Positions 16,719 to 26,269 are shown, counted from the first letter of the stretch. The stretch is DNA of 64,000 nucleotides from Acidovorax sp. sif1233 (GCF_019218755.1 NZ_JAHUWZ010000007.1:62001-126000); one strand, 5' to 3'. Notes: generated from the sequence alone by a model not told the origin. Made by a program: numbers and translations.

Positions 16719-17705
16719 TTACTTGGCGCTGAGGTTCAGCTTTTCGAGCGTGGGGCCCCAGGCCTTGGCGTCGCGCACCGTGGTTTCCATGACCAGCGAC
16801 GCAGGCCCGGACACGGCGATCACGCCCATGGTCTTGAGCTTGGCCTGCACTTCGGGGCTCTTGTGGAAGCTTTCCGTGGCCTTGTTGAGCTTGTCCACGA
16901 TGTCGGCCGGCGTGCCGGCGCGCGCCACCACGGCGCTCCATCCCAGGGAGTCAAAACCCTTCACGCCCAGCTCGCCCAGGGTGGGCACATCGGGCAGCTC
17001 GGGTGCGCGCTGGGGGGACAGCACGGCCAGCGCATTGAGTTTCTTGGCCTTGATGTGCGGCAACGCTGTGCCATACACCACGCCCATCAGTTCGGTCTGC
17101 CCGCCCATGGTGGCCATGACGCCGTCCGCTTCGCCCTTGTAGGGGATGTGGGTCATCGAAATGCCCAGCGCTTCATTCACCAGTTCCACGGCGAGGTGGG
17201 TGGAATTGCCCAGTCCGGCGGACGCGAAGTTGAGCTTGCCGGGGGCCGCCTTGGCCTTCTCCGTCAGGTCTTTCAGCGTCTTGATGCCCGTGGCGGGATT
17301 GGCCGACAGCACGATCGGCACGGTGGTCAGCATGGCCACGCCCGTGAAATCCTTCTCGGGGTTGTAGGGCAGGGGTTTGTAGGTGAACTGGTTGAGCACC
17401 ATGAGCGACACGCTGCCGTACAGCAGGGTGTAGCCGTCGGCGGGGGCGCTCAGCGCGTTCTGTGCGGCAATGAGCCCCCCTGCGCCGGGCTTGTTTTCCA
17501 CCACGATGGTGCCGCCCAGGGCCTTGCCGGCATGTTCTGCCCACAGGCGCGCGATCGTGTCGGAGCTGCCGCCCGCCGCCTGCGAGACCACCAGGCGCAC
17601 GGGACGGTTTGGGTAGGCGCCTTGCGCATGCGCGGCGGTGGCCGTGGCGGCTGCGGCAGCGACGCCCATCAGTAGCCTGGAGACGTTGTTGATTGTGTTG
17701 AACAC
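16719..17705 (-). CDS. Bug-family (TctC) periplasmic substrate-binding protein
   Basis: A 328-residue protein with a signal peptide ending near AAHAQGAYP, then the Bug fold: YPNRPVRLVVSQAAGGSSDT, IVVENKPGAGGLIAAQNAL and ADGYTLLYGS. Bug proteins bind carboxylates or amides, usually for tripartite tricarboxylate transporters, and are greatly expanded in Comamonadaceae and Bordetella. The start is a GTG at 17705 with GAGG upstream. It lies 78 bp before the ggt gene, with a LysR gene divergent on the other side. No TctA or TctB membrane partner is in the window. Confidence 0.9.
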   Translation of the reverse strand: MFNTINNVSRLLMGVAAAAATATAAHAQGAYPNRPVRLVVSQAAGGSSDTIARLWAEHAGKALGGTIVVENKPGAGGLIAAQNALSAPADGYTLLYGSVSLMVLNQFTYKPLPYNPEKDFTGVAMLTTVPIVLSANPATGIKTLKDLTEKAKAAPGKLNFASAGLGNSTHLAVELVNEALGISMTHIPYKGEADGVMATMGGQTELMGVVYGTALPHIKAKKLNALAVLSPQRAPELPDVPTLGELGVKGFDSLGWSAVVARAGTPADIVDKLNKATESFHKSPEVQAKLKTMGVIAVSGPASLVMETTVRDAKAWGPTLEKLNLSAK

Positions 17706-17767
17706 GGTGACCTCGACGGGGAAGTTACAGAAAAGATGAGCACATTGTCATGACGAATACTGCTGAT

Positions 17768-17784
17768 TGCCTAGTGAAAAGGCA
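17768..17784. promoter_or_regulatory. inverted repeat in the LysR/Bug intergenic region
   Basis: Perfect TGCCT (17768-17772) and AGGCA (17780-17784) arms separated by 7 bp. The site lies 25 bp before the LysR start and is a candidate regulator site. Confidence 0.3.
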
Positions 17785-17808
17785 GAATGGGGCCATGAGG
17801 ATTTGTTC

Positions 17809-18765
17809 ATGATTGATCGTTCGGAAGGCACGTCCTGGGCGCGGCGCATCAAGGTCCGGCACCTGGAGTCGTTCCTGGTGCTGGACGAGGCGGGCACGCT
17901 CACGCTGGCGGCGGCGCGGCTGCACATGACGCAGTCGGCCATGTCGCACTGGCTGGCCGAGATGGAGGGCGTGGTGGGCTCGGCGCTCGTGGTGCGCGGG
18001 CGCAAGGTGCAGCTCACGCCCGCCGGGCACCTGCTCAAGCGGCTGGCCATCAACGTGCTGGGCGACATTGCCCGCACGGGCCGGGAGATGCACGCCATGG
18101 CCGAGGGACGCGTGCCGCGCCTGAACGTGGGCAGTGTCTGGGCGGGTATCGCCGGCGGCCTGCCCGAGGCCGTGAGCGCCTTTCAGCAGGACCATGCCGA
18201 TGTGGCCGTGTCGATCCACGACGGGCCGTTCGACCATCTGCTCAAGGGGCTGGAGACGGGCGCGCTCGATGCCGTGATCGGCGTGCTCGATGCGCGGGCC
18301 CACCGGCCGGGGCTGGACCACCAGGTCCTGTTTGACGACCAGGTGGCCGTCGTCATCGGGCACGGCAGCAAGTACTGGTCGCGCAGCGCGGGGCTGGGCT
18401 TCGCGGACGTGCTGCACGAAAACTGGGTCATGCCGCCCAGCGGCACGCTGACGCGCATCCAGATGGATGCCTACCTGATCGCGCAGGAGGCCTCATGGCT
18501 GGTGCCGAAGGCCGAGACGGCGTCGCTGGCCATGATGCAGGCGCTGTTGCACAAGGGCGACTATGTGGGCGTGTGTTCGGAATCCATGGCCGACTACATG
18601 GCGTCGCTGGGGCTGTTCAGGAAGATCGCCATCGACTCCAGCATCCGCTTCGGGCCCATCACCGTGGTCTGGCACCGCGAGCGTGTCTCGGCCACGCTCA
18701 TGGACTTTGTCGGCTGCCTGGTGGGCCACGCGCGGCGTGCGCCCCCGCTGGCGCACAGCCCGTAG
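17809..18765 (+). CDS. LysR-family transcriptional regulator
   Basis: A 318-residue LysR protein starting MIDRSEGTSWARRIKVRHLE, with GAGG nine bases before the ATG. The helix-turn-helix is in LTLAAARLHMTQSAMSHWLA, and the effector domain follows. It is divergent from the Bug-ggt pair and most likely controls it in response to the imported compound. An in-frame TTG at 17767 would give a longer protein but would run through a possible operator. Confidence 0.87.
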   Translation: MIDRSEGTSWARRIKVRHLESFLVLDEAGTLTLAAARLHMTQSAMSHWLAEMEGVVGSALVVRGRKVQLTPAGHLLKRLAINVLGDIARTGREMHAMAEGRVPRLNVGSVWAGIAGGLPEAVSAFQQDHADVAVSIHDGPFDHLLKGLETGALDAVIGVLDARAHRPGLDHQVLFDDQVAVVIGHGSKYWSRSAGLGFADVLHENWVMPPSGTLTRIQMDAYLIAQEASWLVPKAETASLAMMQALLHKGDYVGVCSESMADYMASLGLFRKIAIDSSIRFGPITVVWHRERVSATLMDFVGCLVGHARRAPPLAHSP

Positions 18766-18853
18766 GCGCGGCGGGACCGCGCCGCCCCGGCGCGCGGGGC
18801 CGGGTGGCAAAATTGAAGGCCCTCCCCTCTGCCACCTACCCGGAAACCGCGCC

Positions 18854-19558
18854 ATGTTCACAGGCATCGTCCAAGCCACGGCAGGCATTGCCGCCATCCA
18901 CGATCGCGCAGGCCTGCGCACCTTCACGCTCGACTTCCCGGAAGGCTTCTGCCAGGACCTCGCCATCGGCGCCAGCGTGTCCACCGACGGCGTGTGCCTC
19001 ACGGTGACGGAAATCCTCTCGCCCACGCAGGCCAGCTTCGACGTGATGCTGCAGAGCCTGAACATCACCACGCTGGGCGGCTACCAGCAGGGCGACCGCG
19101 TGAACGTGGAACGCGCGGCCAAGGACGGCGCCGAGATCGGCGGCCACCCGCTGTCGGGCCATGTGGATTTCACCGGCACGCTCATCGAGCGCCGCGAGTT
19201 CGACAACAACCTGGTGTGGCGCGTGGCCGTGCCCGAGGCGTTTCGCCGCTACATCTTTGCCAAGGGCTACATCGCCATCCACGGCGCGAGCCTCACGGTG
19301 GCCGAGGTGAACCGGCAGGAGGGCTGGTTCGAGATCTGGATGATTCCCGAAACGCGCCGTGCGACGGTGTTTGAACACAAGAAGGTGGGCGACCCGCTCA
19401 ACATCGAGATCGAGCGCAGCACCCAGGTGGTGGTGGACACGGTGCGCGAGGCCGTGCAGGAAAGCCTGGGCCGGCTGCAGCCGGTGCTGGAAGCCCTGCT
19501 CAGGGAAAAGGGCCTGTCGCTCGACGACTTCGTGCAGCCGCCGGTGTTGCCGCATTGA
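18854..19558 (+). CDS. ribE: riboflavin synthase (alpha subunit type)
   Basis: A 234-residue protein with the diagnostic start MFTGIVQ. Riboflavin synthase dismutates two 6,7-dimethyl-8-ribityllumazines to riboflavin and the ribityl-uracil precursor. Both lumazine-binding half-domains are visible: ASVSTDGVCLTVTEI with the active-site Cys, GGHPLSGHVDFTGT, then GYIAIHGASLTVAEVNRQ in the second half. The C-terminal NIEIERSTQVVVDTVREAVQ matches the Escherichia coli type. It is somewhat longer than E. coli RibC. No other riboflavin genes are near. Confidence 0.88.
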   Translation: MFTGIVQATAGIAAIHDRAGLRTFTLDFPEGFCQDLAIGASVSTDGVCLTVTEILSPTQASFDVMLQSLNITTLGGYQQGDRVNVERAAKDGAEIGGHPLSGHVDFTGTLIERREFDNNLVWRVAVPEAFRRYIFAKGYIAIHGASLTVAEVNRQEGWFEIWMIPETRRATVFEHKKVGDPLNIEIERSTQVVVDTVREAVQESLGRLQPVLEALLREKGLSLDDFVQPPVLPH

Positions 19559-20110
19559 ATGGAACACATCCGGGCCCCTGGCGTGGTGGCCCCTTCCGAT
19601 GATCCGATGACGAGGGTGCGCCCCCTGGTCGTCGCCGACCTGCCTGGCCTGCTCGCGGTGCAGCTGGCCTGCTATGGCGCGGGCTTCGTGGAGAGCGGCG
19701 AGGTCTTCGCGGCCCGCCTGGCCAGCCCGGCCAACTGCTCGCTGGTGCTGGAGCGCGCGGGCGTGGTGTGCGCCTATCTGGCGGCCTACCGGTCGGCGAT
19801 GGGCAAGGTGACGCCGCTGCATGGCGGCTTCGAGGCCGTGCCGCAGCCCGATACGCTCTACCTGCACGACATGGCCGTGCTGCCCGCCTGCGCGGGCCAG
19901 GGTCTGGCCCGCGCGCTGCTGCAGCCGATGTGGGAAGAGGCCCGGGGCCAGGGCCTGCGGCACACGGCGCTGGTGTCGGTGCAGGGCTCGCAGGCGTACT
20001 GGGAGCGGCAAGGCTATGCCGTGCAACCCCTGGCCGATGCGGCGCAGCGCGAACGGCTGGCGAGCTATGGAGACGGCGCGGTCTACATGGTGCGTGCACT
20101 CGCTCCCTGA
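19559..20110 (+). CDS. GNAT family N-acetyltransferase
   Basis: A 183-residue GNAT protein whose ATG directly abuts the ribE stop codon, indicating cotranscription. The acetyl-CoA loop is in VLPACAGQGLARALLQPMWE, followed by GSQAYWERQGYAVQPL. A start at the ATG at 19607 (MTRVRPLVVADLPGL) would fit the domain edge as well. Its 3' end overlaps the convergent LysR gene by 28 bp. The substrate is unknown. Confidence 0.82.
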   Translation: MEHIRAPGVVAPSDDPMTRVRPLVVADLPGLLAVQLACYGAGFVESGEVFAARLASPANCSLVLERAGVVCAYLAAYRSAMGKVTPLHGGFEAVPQPDTLYLHDMAVLPACAGQGLARALLQPMWEEARGQGLRHTALVSVQGSQAYWERQGYAVQPLADAAQRERLASYGDGAVYMVRALAP

Positions 20111-20985
20111 CCGGCGCTCCCCTGCGCCATGACCCAGTCGCGAAAGCGGCGCAGCGCGGGGTCGATCAGGGCTTCGGGCCGGTACACCAGCTGGTAGGCC
20201 AGCGGCGCCGGAAGGGGCTTGCAGTGCACGCAGACCAGCTCGCGCGCGTCCAGCTCCTGCTGCACGAGCGCACGCCTTGCCAGCGCAAACCCCCGCCCGG
20301 CCACGGCGGCCTCGATGGCCGCGTTGGAATGCGCGAACACCACGCCGCCGTCGCAATCCACGCCCGCCACGCCGTGCGCCTCGCACCACAGGCGCCAGTC
20401 GCCACGGTGCTCGTCGTGCAGCAGCCGGGCGCTGGTGATGTCGGCCACGCGCGCCGACCGGCGCGGCGCGAGCAGGCGCGGGCTGCACACGGGCACCAGG
20501 TCGTCGGCCACCAGCACCTCGGAGCGCAGGCCGGTGTATGCACCCTGCCCATGGCGCACGGCAAAGTGCACGCCTTCGGCCGCGAGGTCCACCGCGCGGT
20601 TGGTCGTGCCCACGTGCACGTCCATGTCCGGATGCTGCTGCAAGAAGCCATGCAGGCGCGGCACCAGCCACTGCACGGCGAAACCCGGTGTGCAGCTCAC
20701 CAGCACCACGTGCCGCCGGTTCGTCGACGCGATGCGCGAGGTGGCATGCCCGATCAGGGCCAGGCCCTCGGCACAGGCCACCTGGTAGTCGCGCCCGGCC
20801 GCCGTGAGCGTCAGGCCGCGCGGCTGGCGCTCGAACAGCGCGCAGCCGAGGAACTCCTCGAGCTTGCGCACCTGCTGCGAGACGGCGCCGGGCGTGACAT
20901 GCAGCTCCTCGGCCGCGCGCCGCACGCTGGCGTGGCGGGCCGTGGCCTCGAAGAAGCGGACGGCGATCAGGGGCGGCAGGCGCAT
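20083..20985 (-). CDS. LysR-family transcriptional regulator (GcvA-like)
   Basis: A 300-residue LysR protein of the GcvA-like branch, starting MRLPPLIAVRFFEATARHAS with helix-turn-helix AAEELHVTPGAVSQQVRKLE. The effector domain contains the branch-typical LVPRLHGFLQQHPDMDVHV and VHFAVRHGQG. It is divergent from the EamA exporter gene across an 80-bp region carrying a T-N11-A dyad, and probably regulates it. Confidence 0.88.
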   Translation of the reverse strand: MRLPPLIAVRFFEATARHASVRRAAEELHVTPGAVSQQVRKLEEFLGCALFERQPRGLTLTAAGRDYQVACAEGLALIGHATSRIASTNRRHVVLVSCTPGFAVQWLVPRLHGFLQQHPDMDVHVGTTNRAVDLAAEGVHFAVRHGQGAYTGLRSEVLVADDLVPVCSPRLLAPRRSARVADITSARLLHDEHRGDWRLWCEAHGVAGVDCDGGVVFAHSNAAIEAAVAGRGFALARRALVQQELDARELVCVHCKPLPAPLAYQLVYRPEALIDPALRRFRDWVMAQGSAGQGASARTM

Positions 20986-20993
20986 GGTGCTTG

Positions 20994-21006
20994 TATAGCG
21001 TGGCTA
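20994..21006. promoter_or_regulatory. candidate LysR operator (T-N11-A)
   Basis: Contains the perfect inverted repeat TAGC-GTG-GCTA (20996-21006) inside a T-N11-A frame. It lies 8 bp upstream of the LysR start and about 60 bp before the EamA gene. Confidence 0.4.
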
Positions 21007-21065
21007 AACGGGTGTGCAGGATAAATGGTTTGCCGCCACGGCACCATGCCCCGAAGATGCCGGGC

Positions 21066-21965
21066 ATGAACCTCCCCAGCCTGCTCCGTCTTTTCGCCCT
21101 GGCCGCCCTGTGGGGCGGCAGCTTTCTCTTCATGCGCATCGCCGCGCCGGTGTGGGGGGCGGTGCCCACCGCGTTCGGCCGCGTGGTGCTGGGCGCGGCG
21201 GGGCTGCTCGCGCTGCTGGCGGTGGTGCGGCTGCGGCCCGCGTTCGGGGGCAAGCTGGGCGCCGCGCTGGTGCTGGGCGCCATCAATTCGGGCATACCGT
21301 TCCTGATGTTCGCGCTGGCCGCGCGCGTGCTGCCAGCGGGCTACAGCGCCATCCTCAATGCCACCACGCCGCTCATGGGCGTGGTGATCGGTGCGCTGGC
21401 ATTCGGCGAGCGCCTCACGCCCGCCCGCGTGGGCGGCGTGCTGCTGGGCATGGCGGGCGTGGCGGTGCTCGCGCAGGCGGGGCCGGTGGCGCTCAGCGCG
21501 CCGGTGCTGGGCGGCATCGCCGCCTGCCTGGTGGCCACGGCCTGCTACGGCCTGGCGGGCTTTCTCACGCGGCGCTGGATCACGCAGCGCGGCGGGCTCG
21601 ACAGCCGCCTGGTGGCGCTGGGCAGCCAGTGGGGGGCCGTGCTCGCGCTGGCGCCGTTCGCCCTGTGGGAGGCGGCGCACCAGCCGGTGGCCACCTGGCT
21701 CGCGGCCGGCCCCGCCGTCTGGGGCGCGATGCTGGCGCTGGGCCTGCTGTGCACCTCGGCCGCCTACGTGCTGTATTTCCGGCTCATCGCCGACGTGGGG
21801 CCCGTCAAGGCGCTCACCGTGACCTTCTTGATCCCGCTGTTCGGCGTGGCCTGGGGTTGGCTGGTGCTGGGCGAGGTGGCCACGCTGGCGCACGCCGCCG
21901 GCGGCGTGCTGATCGCGCTGGCGCTGTGGCTGGTGCTGCGGCCCGCACCGGCCCCGCAGCGCTGA
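21066..21965 (+). CDS. EamA-family (DMT superfamily) transporter
   Basis: A 299-residue integral membrane protein with ten predicted helices in two EamA repeats. It starts MNLPSLLRLFALAALWGGSF; an ATG three codons earlier is possible. The typical first-helix WGGSFLFMR and the repeat-end GYSAILNATTPLMGVVIGAL, mirrored by LTVTFLIPLFGVAWGWLVLG, are visible. Members export amino acids or metabolites; the substrate here is unknown. A divergent LysR gene probably controls it. Confidence 0.87.
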   Translation: MNLPSLLRLFALAALWGGSFLFMRIAAPVWGAVPTAFGRVVLGAAGLLALLAVVRLRPAFGGKLGAALVLGAINSGIPFLMFALAARVLPAGYSAILNATTPLMGVVIGALAFGERLTPARVGGVLLGMAGVAVLAQAGPVALSAPVLGGIAACLVATACYGLAGFLTRRWITQRGGLDSRLVALGSQWGAVLALAPFALWEAAHQPVATWLAAGPAVWGAMLALGLLCTSAAYVLYFRLIADVGPVKALTVTFLIPLFGVAWGWLVLGEVATLAHAAGGVLIALALWLVLRPAPAPQR

Positions 21966-22039
21966 GCGCGGGACGGCGCTGCGAAGGGCGATGCCGGCCG
22001 CGGCAGCGCGCGTCATGGCCCGTGGTCATAATGCGCGCC

Positions 22040-22537
22040 ATGCCCCACCGCTGGAAACCCAACGTCACCGTGGCCGCCCTCATCGAGCGCGATGGCCGTT
22101 TTTTGCTGGTCGAGGAAGAGACGACCGACGGTCTCAAGCTCAACAACCCCGCCGGCCACCTGGACCCGGGCGAATCGCCCATCCAGGCCTGCGCGCGCGA
22201 GGTGCTGGAAGAGACGGCCCATGATTTCGTGCCCACGGCGCTCGTGGGGGTGTACATGAACCGGTTCACCAAGACGCGCACGGGCGACGACATCACCTAC
22301 ATGCGCTTTGCGTTCGCCGGCAGCCTGGGCACGCACCATGCGTGGCGCCCGCTGGACGCGGGCATCGTGCGTTCGGTCTGGATGACGCTGGACGAGATCA
22401 GGTCCTGCGCCGACCGCCACCGCACGCCTCTGGTGCTGCAGTGCATCCAGGACTACCTGGCCGGGCAGCGCTTTCCGCTGGACTTGATCCATACCGACCC
22501 CAGCGTGCTGCAGATGCCGGACACGGCGCGGCCCTGA
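22040..22537 (+). CDS. nudJ: NUDIX hydrolase, NudJ-like
   Basis: A 165-residue NUDIX protein. It starts MPHRWKPNVTVAALIERDGR, and the complete NUDIX box runs from GHLDPGESPIQACARE to VLEETA (about residues 40-62). The segment KLNNPAGHLDPGES is very like E. coli NudJ, a pyrophosphatase acting on thiamine and nucleoside pyrophosphates. In E. coli nudJ is next to mnmA; here mnmA lies about 10 kb downstream beyond catabolic genes. The ATG at 22031 is an alternative start. Confidence 0.85.
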   Translation: MPHRWKPNVTVAALIERDGRFLLVEEETTDGLKLNNPAGHLDPGESPIQACAREVLEETAHDFVPTALVGVYMNRFTKTRTGDDITYMRFAFAGSLGTHHAWRPLDAGIVRSVWMTLDEIRSCADRHRTPLVLQCIQDYLAGQRFPLDLIHTDPSVLQMPDTARP

Positions 22538-22618
22538 GGCCCGGGACTGCCGCATCCTCTTCACCGGCGTGCCCACGGGACGCCGTGCAGTGCCTCAAGG
22601 GAGTGATTCTTCCCCCCT

Positions 22619-23596
22619 CTACTCCGCCGTGAGCTTGCGCTCCTTGATGATGGTGGCCCACTGGGTCGATTCCTTCTTCATGAAGGCCGTGAGTTCGGCG
22701 CGCGTGGTGGGCTGGGGCGTGAGGCCATGCTTGTTGAGCGCCTCTTTCACGCCCGCGTCGTTCAGCACCTTCACGATCTCCTGGTTCCAGCGTTCCAGCA
22801 GCGGCACCGGCGTTTTCCCCGGCGCCACGAAGGCGTACCAGTTGAGCGCCTCGAAGCCGGGAAAGCCCGATTCCGCCACGGTGGGGATATTGGGCAGATA
22901 GGCCGGCCGCGTGAGGCCCGTGGTGGCCAGCGGGATCAGCTTGCCCGTTTCGACATGCGGCAGCGCGGTGGGGGGCGCGGCAAAGTACGAGGTGACGCGT
23001 TCGCCCAGCAAATCCTGCAAGGCGGGTGCCCCGCCCTTGTAGGGCACATGGGTCATGTCGATGCCCGCGCGCTGGTTGAACAATTCGCCCGCCAGGTGGG
23101 ATGCCGAGCCCGCGCCCGTGGAGGCGAAGTCCACGCTGCCGGGCTTCTTCCTGGACAGCTGCACGAATTCTGCGAGCGTCTTCGCGCCCGCAGCCTTGTG
23201 CACCACCAGCACGTTCGGAAAGTTCACCCCGCCCGACACTGCCGCCAGGTCCTTGAACGGGTCGTAGGGAAGCTTCATCAGGTGCGGCGCGATGGTGAGC
23301 GGCCCCACCGAGCCCAGCAGCAGCACCGTGCCGTCCGGCGCCGCATTGGCCACGAACTGGTGTGCGATGTTGCCGCCCGCCCCGCCCTTGTTGTCCACCA
23401 CCACCGACTGGCCGATGTTCTCGGAGAGCTTCTTGGCGATCAGGCGGGCGGCCGCATCGGCCGCGCCGCCCGCGGCAAAGCCCACGACCAGGGTGACGGG
23501 CTTCTTGGGCGGAAAGTCTTGCGCGGCGGCGCCGAAGGCCAGGGGCAGGATTGCCAGCGCCAGGGCGCATTGCAGCAGGGTTCGTTTGGGGGTCAT
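22619..23596 (-). CDS. Bug-family (TctC) periplasmic substrate-binding protein
   Basis: A 325-residue protein with a clear signal peptide (MTPKRTLLQCALALAILPLA, cleavage near GAAAQ). Bug motifs are PKKPVTLVVGFAAGGAADAA, VVVDNKGGAGGNIAHQFV and APDGTVLLLGSVGPL. GGAG precedes the ATG. It is 38 bp downstream of tcuB on the same strand. In the tricarballylate operons known from Salmonella, uptake is by the MFS protein TcuC; here this binding protein occupies that functional slot, which is inference. Its membrane partners are not in the window. Confidence 0.9.
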   Translation of the reverse strand: MTPKRTLLQCALALAILPLAFGAAAQDFPPKKPVTLVVGFAAGGAADAAARLIAKKLSENIGQSVVVDNKGGAGGNIAHQFVANAAPDGTVLLLGSVGPLTIAPHLMKLPYDPFKDLAAVSGGVNFPNVLVVHKAAGAKTLAEFVQLSRKKPGSVDFASTGAGSASHLAGELFNQRAGIDMTHVPYKGGAPALQDLLGERVTSYFAAPPTALPHVETGKLIPLATTGLTRPAYLPNIPTVAESGFPGFEALNWYAFVAPGKTPVPLLERWNQEIVKVLNDAGVKEALNKHGLTPQPTTRAELTAFMKKESTQWATIIKERKLTAE

Positions 23597-23634
23597 GGGG
23601 TCTCCTTCATCGTGGGTTGTGTGGTGTCAGTGAA

Positions 23635-24816
23635 TCAATCAGCGCCCAGCCCGATGGGGTTGGGCTGGCGCTTTTCCACCGCATGGCGCAGCAGCGATGC
23701 GGTGCGGAAAATGCCGTGCGCGAACTTGCCGTAGGGCAGGGTGGCGAACAGCGCCATCACCGCGCCCAGGTGCAGGCACAGCAGCAGCGGCAGGGCGGGC
23801 GTGCCGCGCGCGGCCCAGAGCAGCAGGCCGCTGGTGGCGGTGAGGAACAGCAGCGCGATGAAGGCGCGGTCCATGGGCTTTTGCGCGGCGTCGCCATGCT
23901 GTGGGTGACGGCGCAGGTTCAAGCGCCACAGGCCCGCCGTGCCGATGGCAAGGCTGATGCCGCCCACGCCGCCCAGCAGCTTGGGCAGGCTGGGCAGGTC
24001 GTACGGTGCGGGCGCGCCCAGCAGGTAGTGGTACAGCGTGGCGACGCTGGTGGCGGCAAAGCACAGCATGAAGCCGTAGAACGTGAGGTGGTGAAACCGC
24101 CGGCGCGACAGGGTGTAGGCATCGTCCTCGTTGTGGCAGCCGTCGCCATGGCCGCCGTCCAGGTATTTGAGGCGCAGCACCGCGTTGGCGGCCTCGGCCG
24201 TGGCGGGCGCGCTCAGTGGCGCGCCGCTGGTGGCGGGCGTGATATCGCGCCAGAAGCGGCGCACGCCCAGGCCCAGCGCCAGCGTGGCGAACAGGAACAC
24301 CGGCGCGAACAGGCCCACCAGCAGGTTGTGCGGAAAGATGCCGTAGAAGCCACCCACGGGCGACTGCCACAGCGCACCCAGGCCCTGGCCATGCAGCGCT
24401 ACGGCCAGCACCATGAACAGCGTGAGGCCTGCCACCAGGGCCAGTGCCAGGGTCAGCCCGTTGCGCTGGTAGAGCGCACCGAGCGCCGGGGGCCAGGCGT
24501 AGTCGGTGTAGGTCTGCCCCCGCACCTGGGCCATGGCCTGCGGTACGTTCACCGCAAATTCATGCGGCGGCGCGTATTGGCAGGCGTGCAGGCAGGCACC
24601 GCAGTTGTGGCACAGGTTGGCAATGAAGTGGATGTCGGCCTTGCCAAACTCCAGCCGCCGCGTCATGGCGGGGAAGACGGCGCAAAAGCCCTCGCAGTAG
24701 CGGCAGGCGTTGCAGATCTGCAGCTGGCGCGCCACTTCGGTTTCGGGGGCCGACAGCACGATGTTGCCGTTCGCCAGCGCCCGGGCGTCGCGCGTCAGGG
24801 CTTCAAGCGTTTGCAT
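23635..24816 (-). CDS. tcuB: tricarballylate utilisation iron-sulfur membrane protein TcuB
   Basis: A 393-residue protein with two four-cysteine clusters near the N-terminus ([11 protein letters not shown], about 35-45; [11 protein letters not shown], about 69-79) and six or so membrane helices after residue 120. TcuB reoxidises the flavin of TcuA and passes electrons to the membrane. I use the ATG at 24816, preceded by AGGAG at ideal spacing; a GTG one codon upstream is in frame. Its start overlaps the 3' end of tcuA by 14 bp. The AGGAG lies within a dispersed repeat copy. Confidence 0.9.
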   Translation of the reverse strand: MQTLEALTRDARALANGNIVLSAPETEVARQLQICNACRYCEGFCAVFPAMTRRLEFGKADIHFIANLCHNCGACLHACQYAPPHEFAVNVPQAMAQVRGQTYTDYAWPPALGALYQRNGLTLALALVAGLTLFMVLAVALHGQGLGALWQSPVGGFYGIFPHNLLVGLFAPVFLFATLALGLGVRRFWRDITPATSGAPLSAPATAEAANAVLRLKYLDGGHGDGCHNEDDAYTLSRRRFHHLTFYGFMLCFAATSVATLYHYLLGAPAPYDLPSLPKLLGGVGGISLAIGTAGLWRLNLRRHPQHGDAAQKPMDRAFIALLFLTATSGLLLWAARGTPALPLLLCLHLGAVMALFATLPYGKFAHGIFRTASLLRHAVEKRQPNPIGLGAD

Positions 24817-26269
24817 CACTAACTCCTGTTTTCATAGCTGCTGGCGCTTTGTGGATAAGCACTGGAGCCTGTTTGGATGCCAAAGCGGCCTGTGTTCCCG
24901 CGATGCGCCCGAAGGCCGTGCCGATGCTCATGCCCACCCCGGCCGTGTAGCCCTTGCCCAGCACGTTGCCGGCCATCATTTCGCCGGCCACGAACAGATT
25001 GGGGCTGGGCACGTCGCCGAAGCGCACGGCGGCGGTGTCGTCGGTGTGCAGGCCCAGGTAGGTGAAGGTCACGCCGGGCCTGAGCGCGTAGCCGTAGAAC
25101 GGGCCGGTGGCGATGGGCCGCGCCCAGTGGGTCTTGGCGGGCGCGATGCCCTCGGTGTGGCAGTCGTCCAGCGTGGTGTGGTCGAAGGTGCCCACGCGGC
25201 AGGCGGCGTTGTAGCTGTCCAGCGTGCGCATGAAGCGGTCCACGGGCAGGCCGAGCTTTGCGGCCAGCTCGGGCAGGGTGTCGGCCTTCACGCCCGGGAA
25301 CACGGGCGGCATGAAGCGGCCGATGGCCTGGCTGTCGATGACCGAGTAGCCGATCTGCCCCGGCTGCTGCGCCACCAGGCGGCCCCAGATCGCGTAGCGC
25401 TTGGGCCAGAAGTCCTCGCCCTCGTCGTAGAAACGCTCGCCATCGCGGTTGACCACCATGCCCAGCGAAACGCAGTCGATGCGCGTGCAGATGCCGCCGT
25501 CGTACAGTGGCGCGCGCGCGTCGATGGCCACCATGTGCGCCTGCGTGGGGTCGCCGATGCGGTCGGCGCCGTGGTCGTCGAGCAGGTGGCGCAGCAGCAC
25601 GCCCCGGTTGTAGGCCGTGCCGCGGATGAGGAAGTTGTCCGACGGCCACTCGCCGCGTTCGTTCTGGCCCCAGGCCTCGCGCAGCCATTCGCGGTTGGAC
25701 TCGAACCCGCCCGCCGCGAGCACGCAGCTCTTGGCCGTGATGCGCTCGCCGCCGGCCAGGTGCGCCGCGACGAAGCGGCCGTTGTCGATGTCCAGGCGCT
25801 CCACCGGGGCTTCGTAGCGCACCCGCACGCCCAGCGCCTCGGCGCTGCGGTAGTAGGCATTGACCAGCGCCTTGCCCCCGCCCATGAAGAACGCGTTGGT
25901 GCGCGCCACGTGCAGCGTGCCGGCCAACGCGGGCTGAAAGTGCACGCCGTGGCGGCGCATCCAGGGCCGGCAGGTGCTCGACTTGCGGATCACCAGGCGC
26001 GCCAGGTGTTCGTTGGTGAGGCCGCCCGTCACCTTGAGCAGGTCTTGCCAGAACTCTTCTTCGGGGTAGGCGCCGACCAGCACGTCCTGCGGCGCGTCGT
26101 GCATGCAGCGCAGGTTGCGGGTGTGGGCCGAGTTGCCGCCGCGCCAGGCGCGTGGGGCCGATTCGAGCAACAGCACGCTGGCGCCCGCCTCGCGCGCCAT
26201 CAGGGCGGCGCACAGGGCGGCATTGCCGCCGCCGATGACGAGCACATCAACCACAGCGTCGCCGCTCAT
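24803..26269 (-). CDS. tcuA: FAD-dependent tricarballylate dehydrogenase TcuA
   Basis: A 488-residue flavoprotein of the fumarate-reductase-like family. TcuA oxidises tricarballylate to cis-aconitate. The FAD loop is [19 protein letters not shown] near the N-terminus; the C-terminal flavin contact region is [20 protein letters not shown]. About 25 C-terminal residues after [11 protein letters not shown] ([17 protein letters not shown] and on) are encoded by a copy of the dispersed repeat and look like a late addition. It is followed by tcuB with a 14-bp overlap, and a LysR gene lies upstream on the same strand. Confidence 0.9.
   Translation of the reverse strand: MSGDAVVDVLVIGGGNAALCAALMAREAGASVLLLESAPRAWRGGNSAHTRNLRCMHDAPQDVLVGAYPEEEFWQDLLKVTGGLTNEHLARLVIRKSSTCRPWMRRHGVHFQPALAGTLHVARTNAFFMGGGKALVNAYYRSAEALGVRVRYEAPVERLDIDNGRFVAAHLAGGERITAKSCVLAAGGFESNREWLREAWGQNERGEWPSDNFLIRGTAYNRGVLLRHLLDDHGADRIGDPTQAHMVAIDARAPLYDGGICTRIDCVSLGMVVNRDGERFYDEGEDFWPKRYAIWGRLVAQQPGQIGYSVIDSQAIGRFMPPVFPGVKADTLPELAAKLGLPVDRFMRTLDSYNAACRVGTFDHTTLDDCHTEGIAPAKTHWARPIATGPFYGYALRPGVTFTYLGLHTDDTAAVRFGDVPSPNLFVAGEMMAGNVLGKGYTAGVGMSIGTAFGRIAGTQAALASKQAPVLIHKAPAAMKTGVSDANA
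24821..24886 (-). repeat. dispersed palindromic repeat, copy 4, forming the tcuA C-terminus
   Basis: Minus-strand reading: CAGGCTCCAGTGCTTATCC, then AAAGCGCCAGCAGCTATG, then AAAACAGGAG. It encodes the tail of TcuA and supplies the AGGAG before tcuB. Confidence 0.65.

Noticed and set aside
14919-17675. Open frame of about 900 codons on the plus strand across ggt and the Bug gene
   Set aside because: It spans two well-supported minus-strand genes and has the composition of a complementary-strand shadow.
18766-18853. FMN riboswitch before ribE
   Set aside because: Only 88 bp separate the genes, and I see no RFN-type conserved stems.
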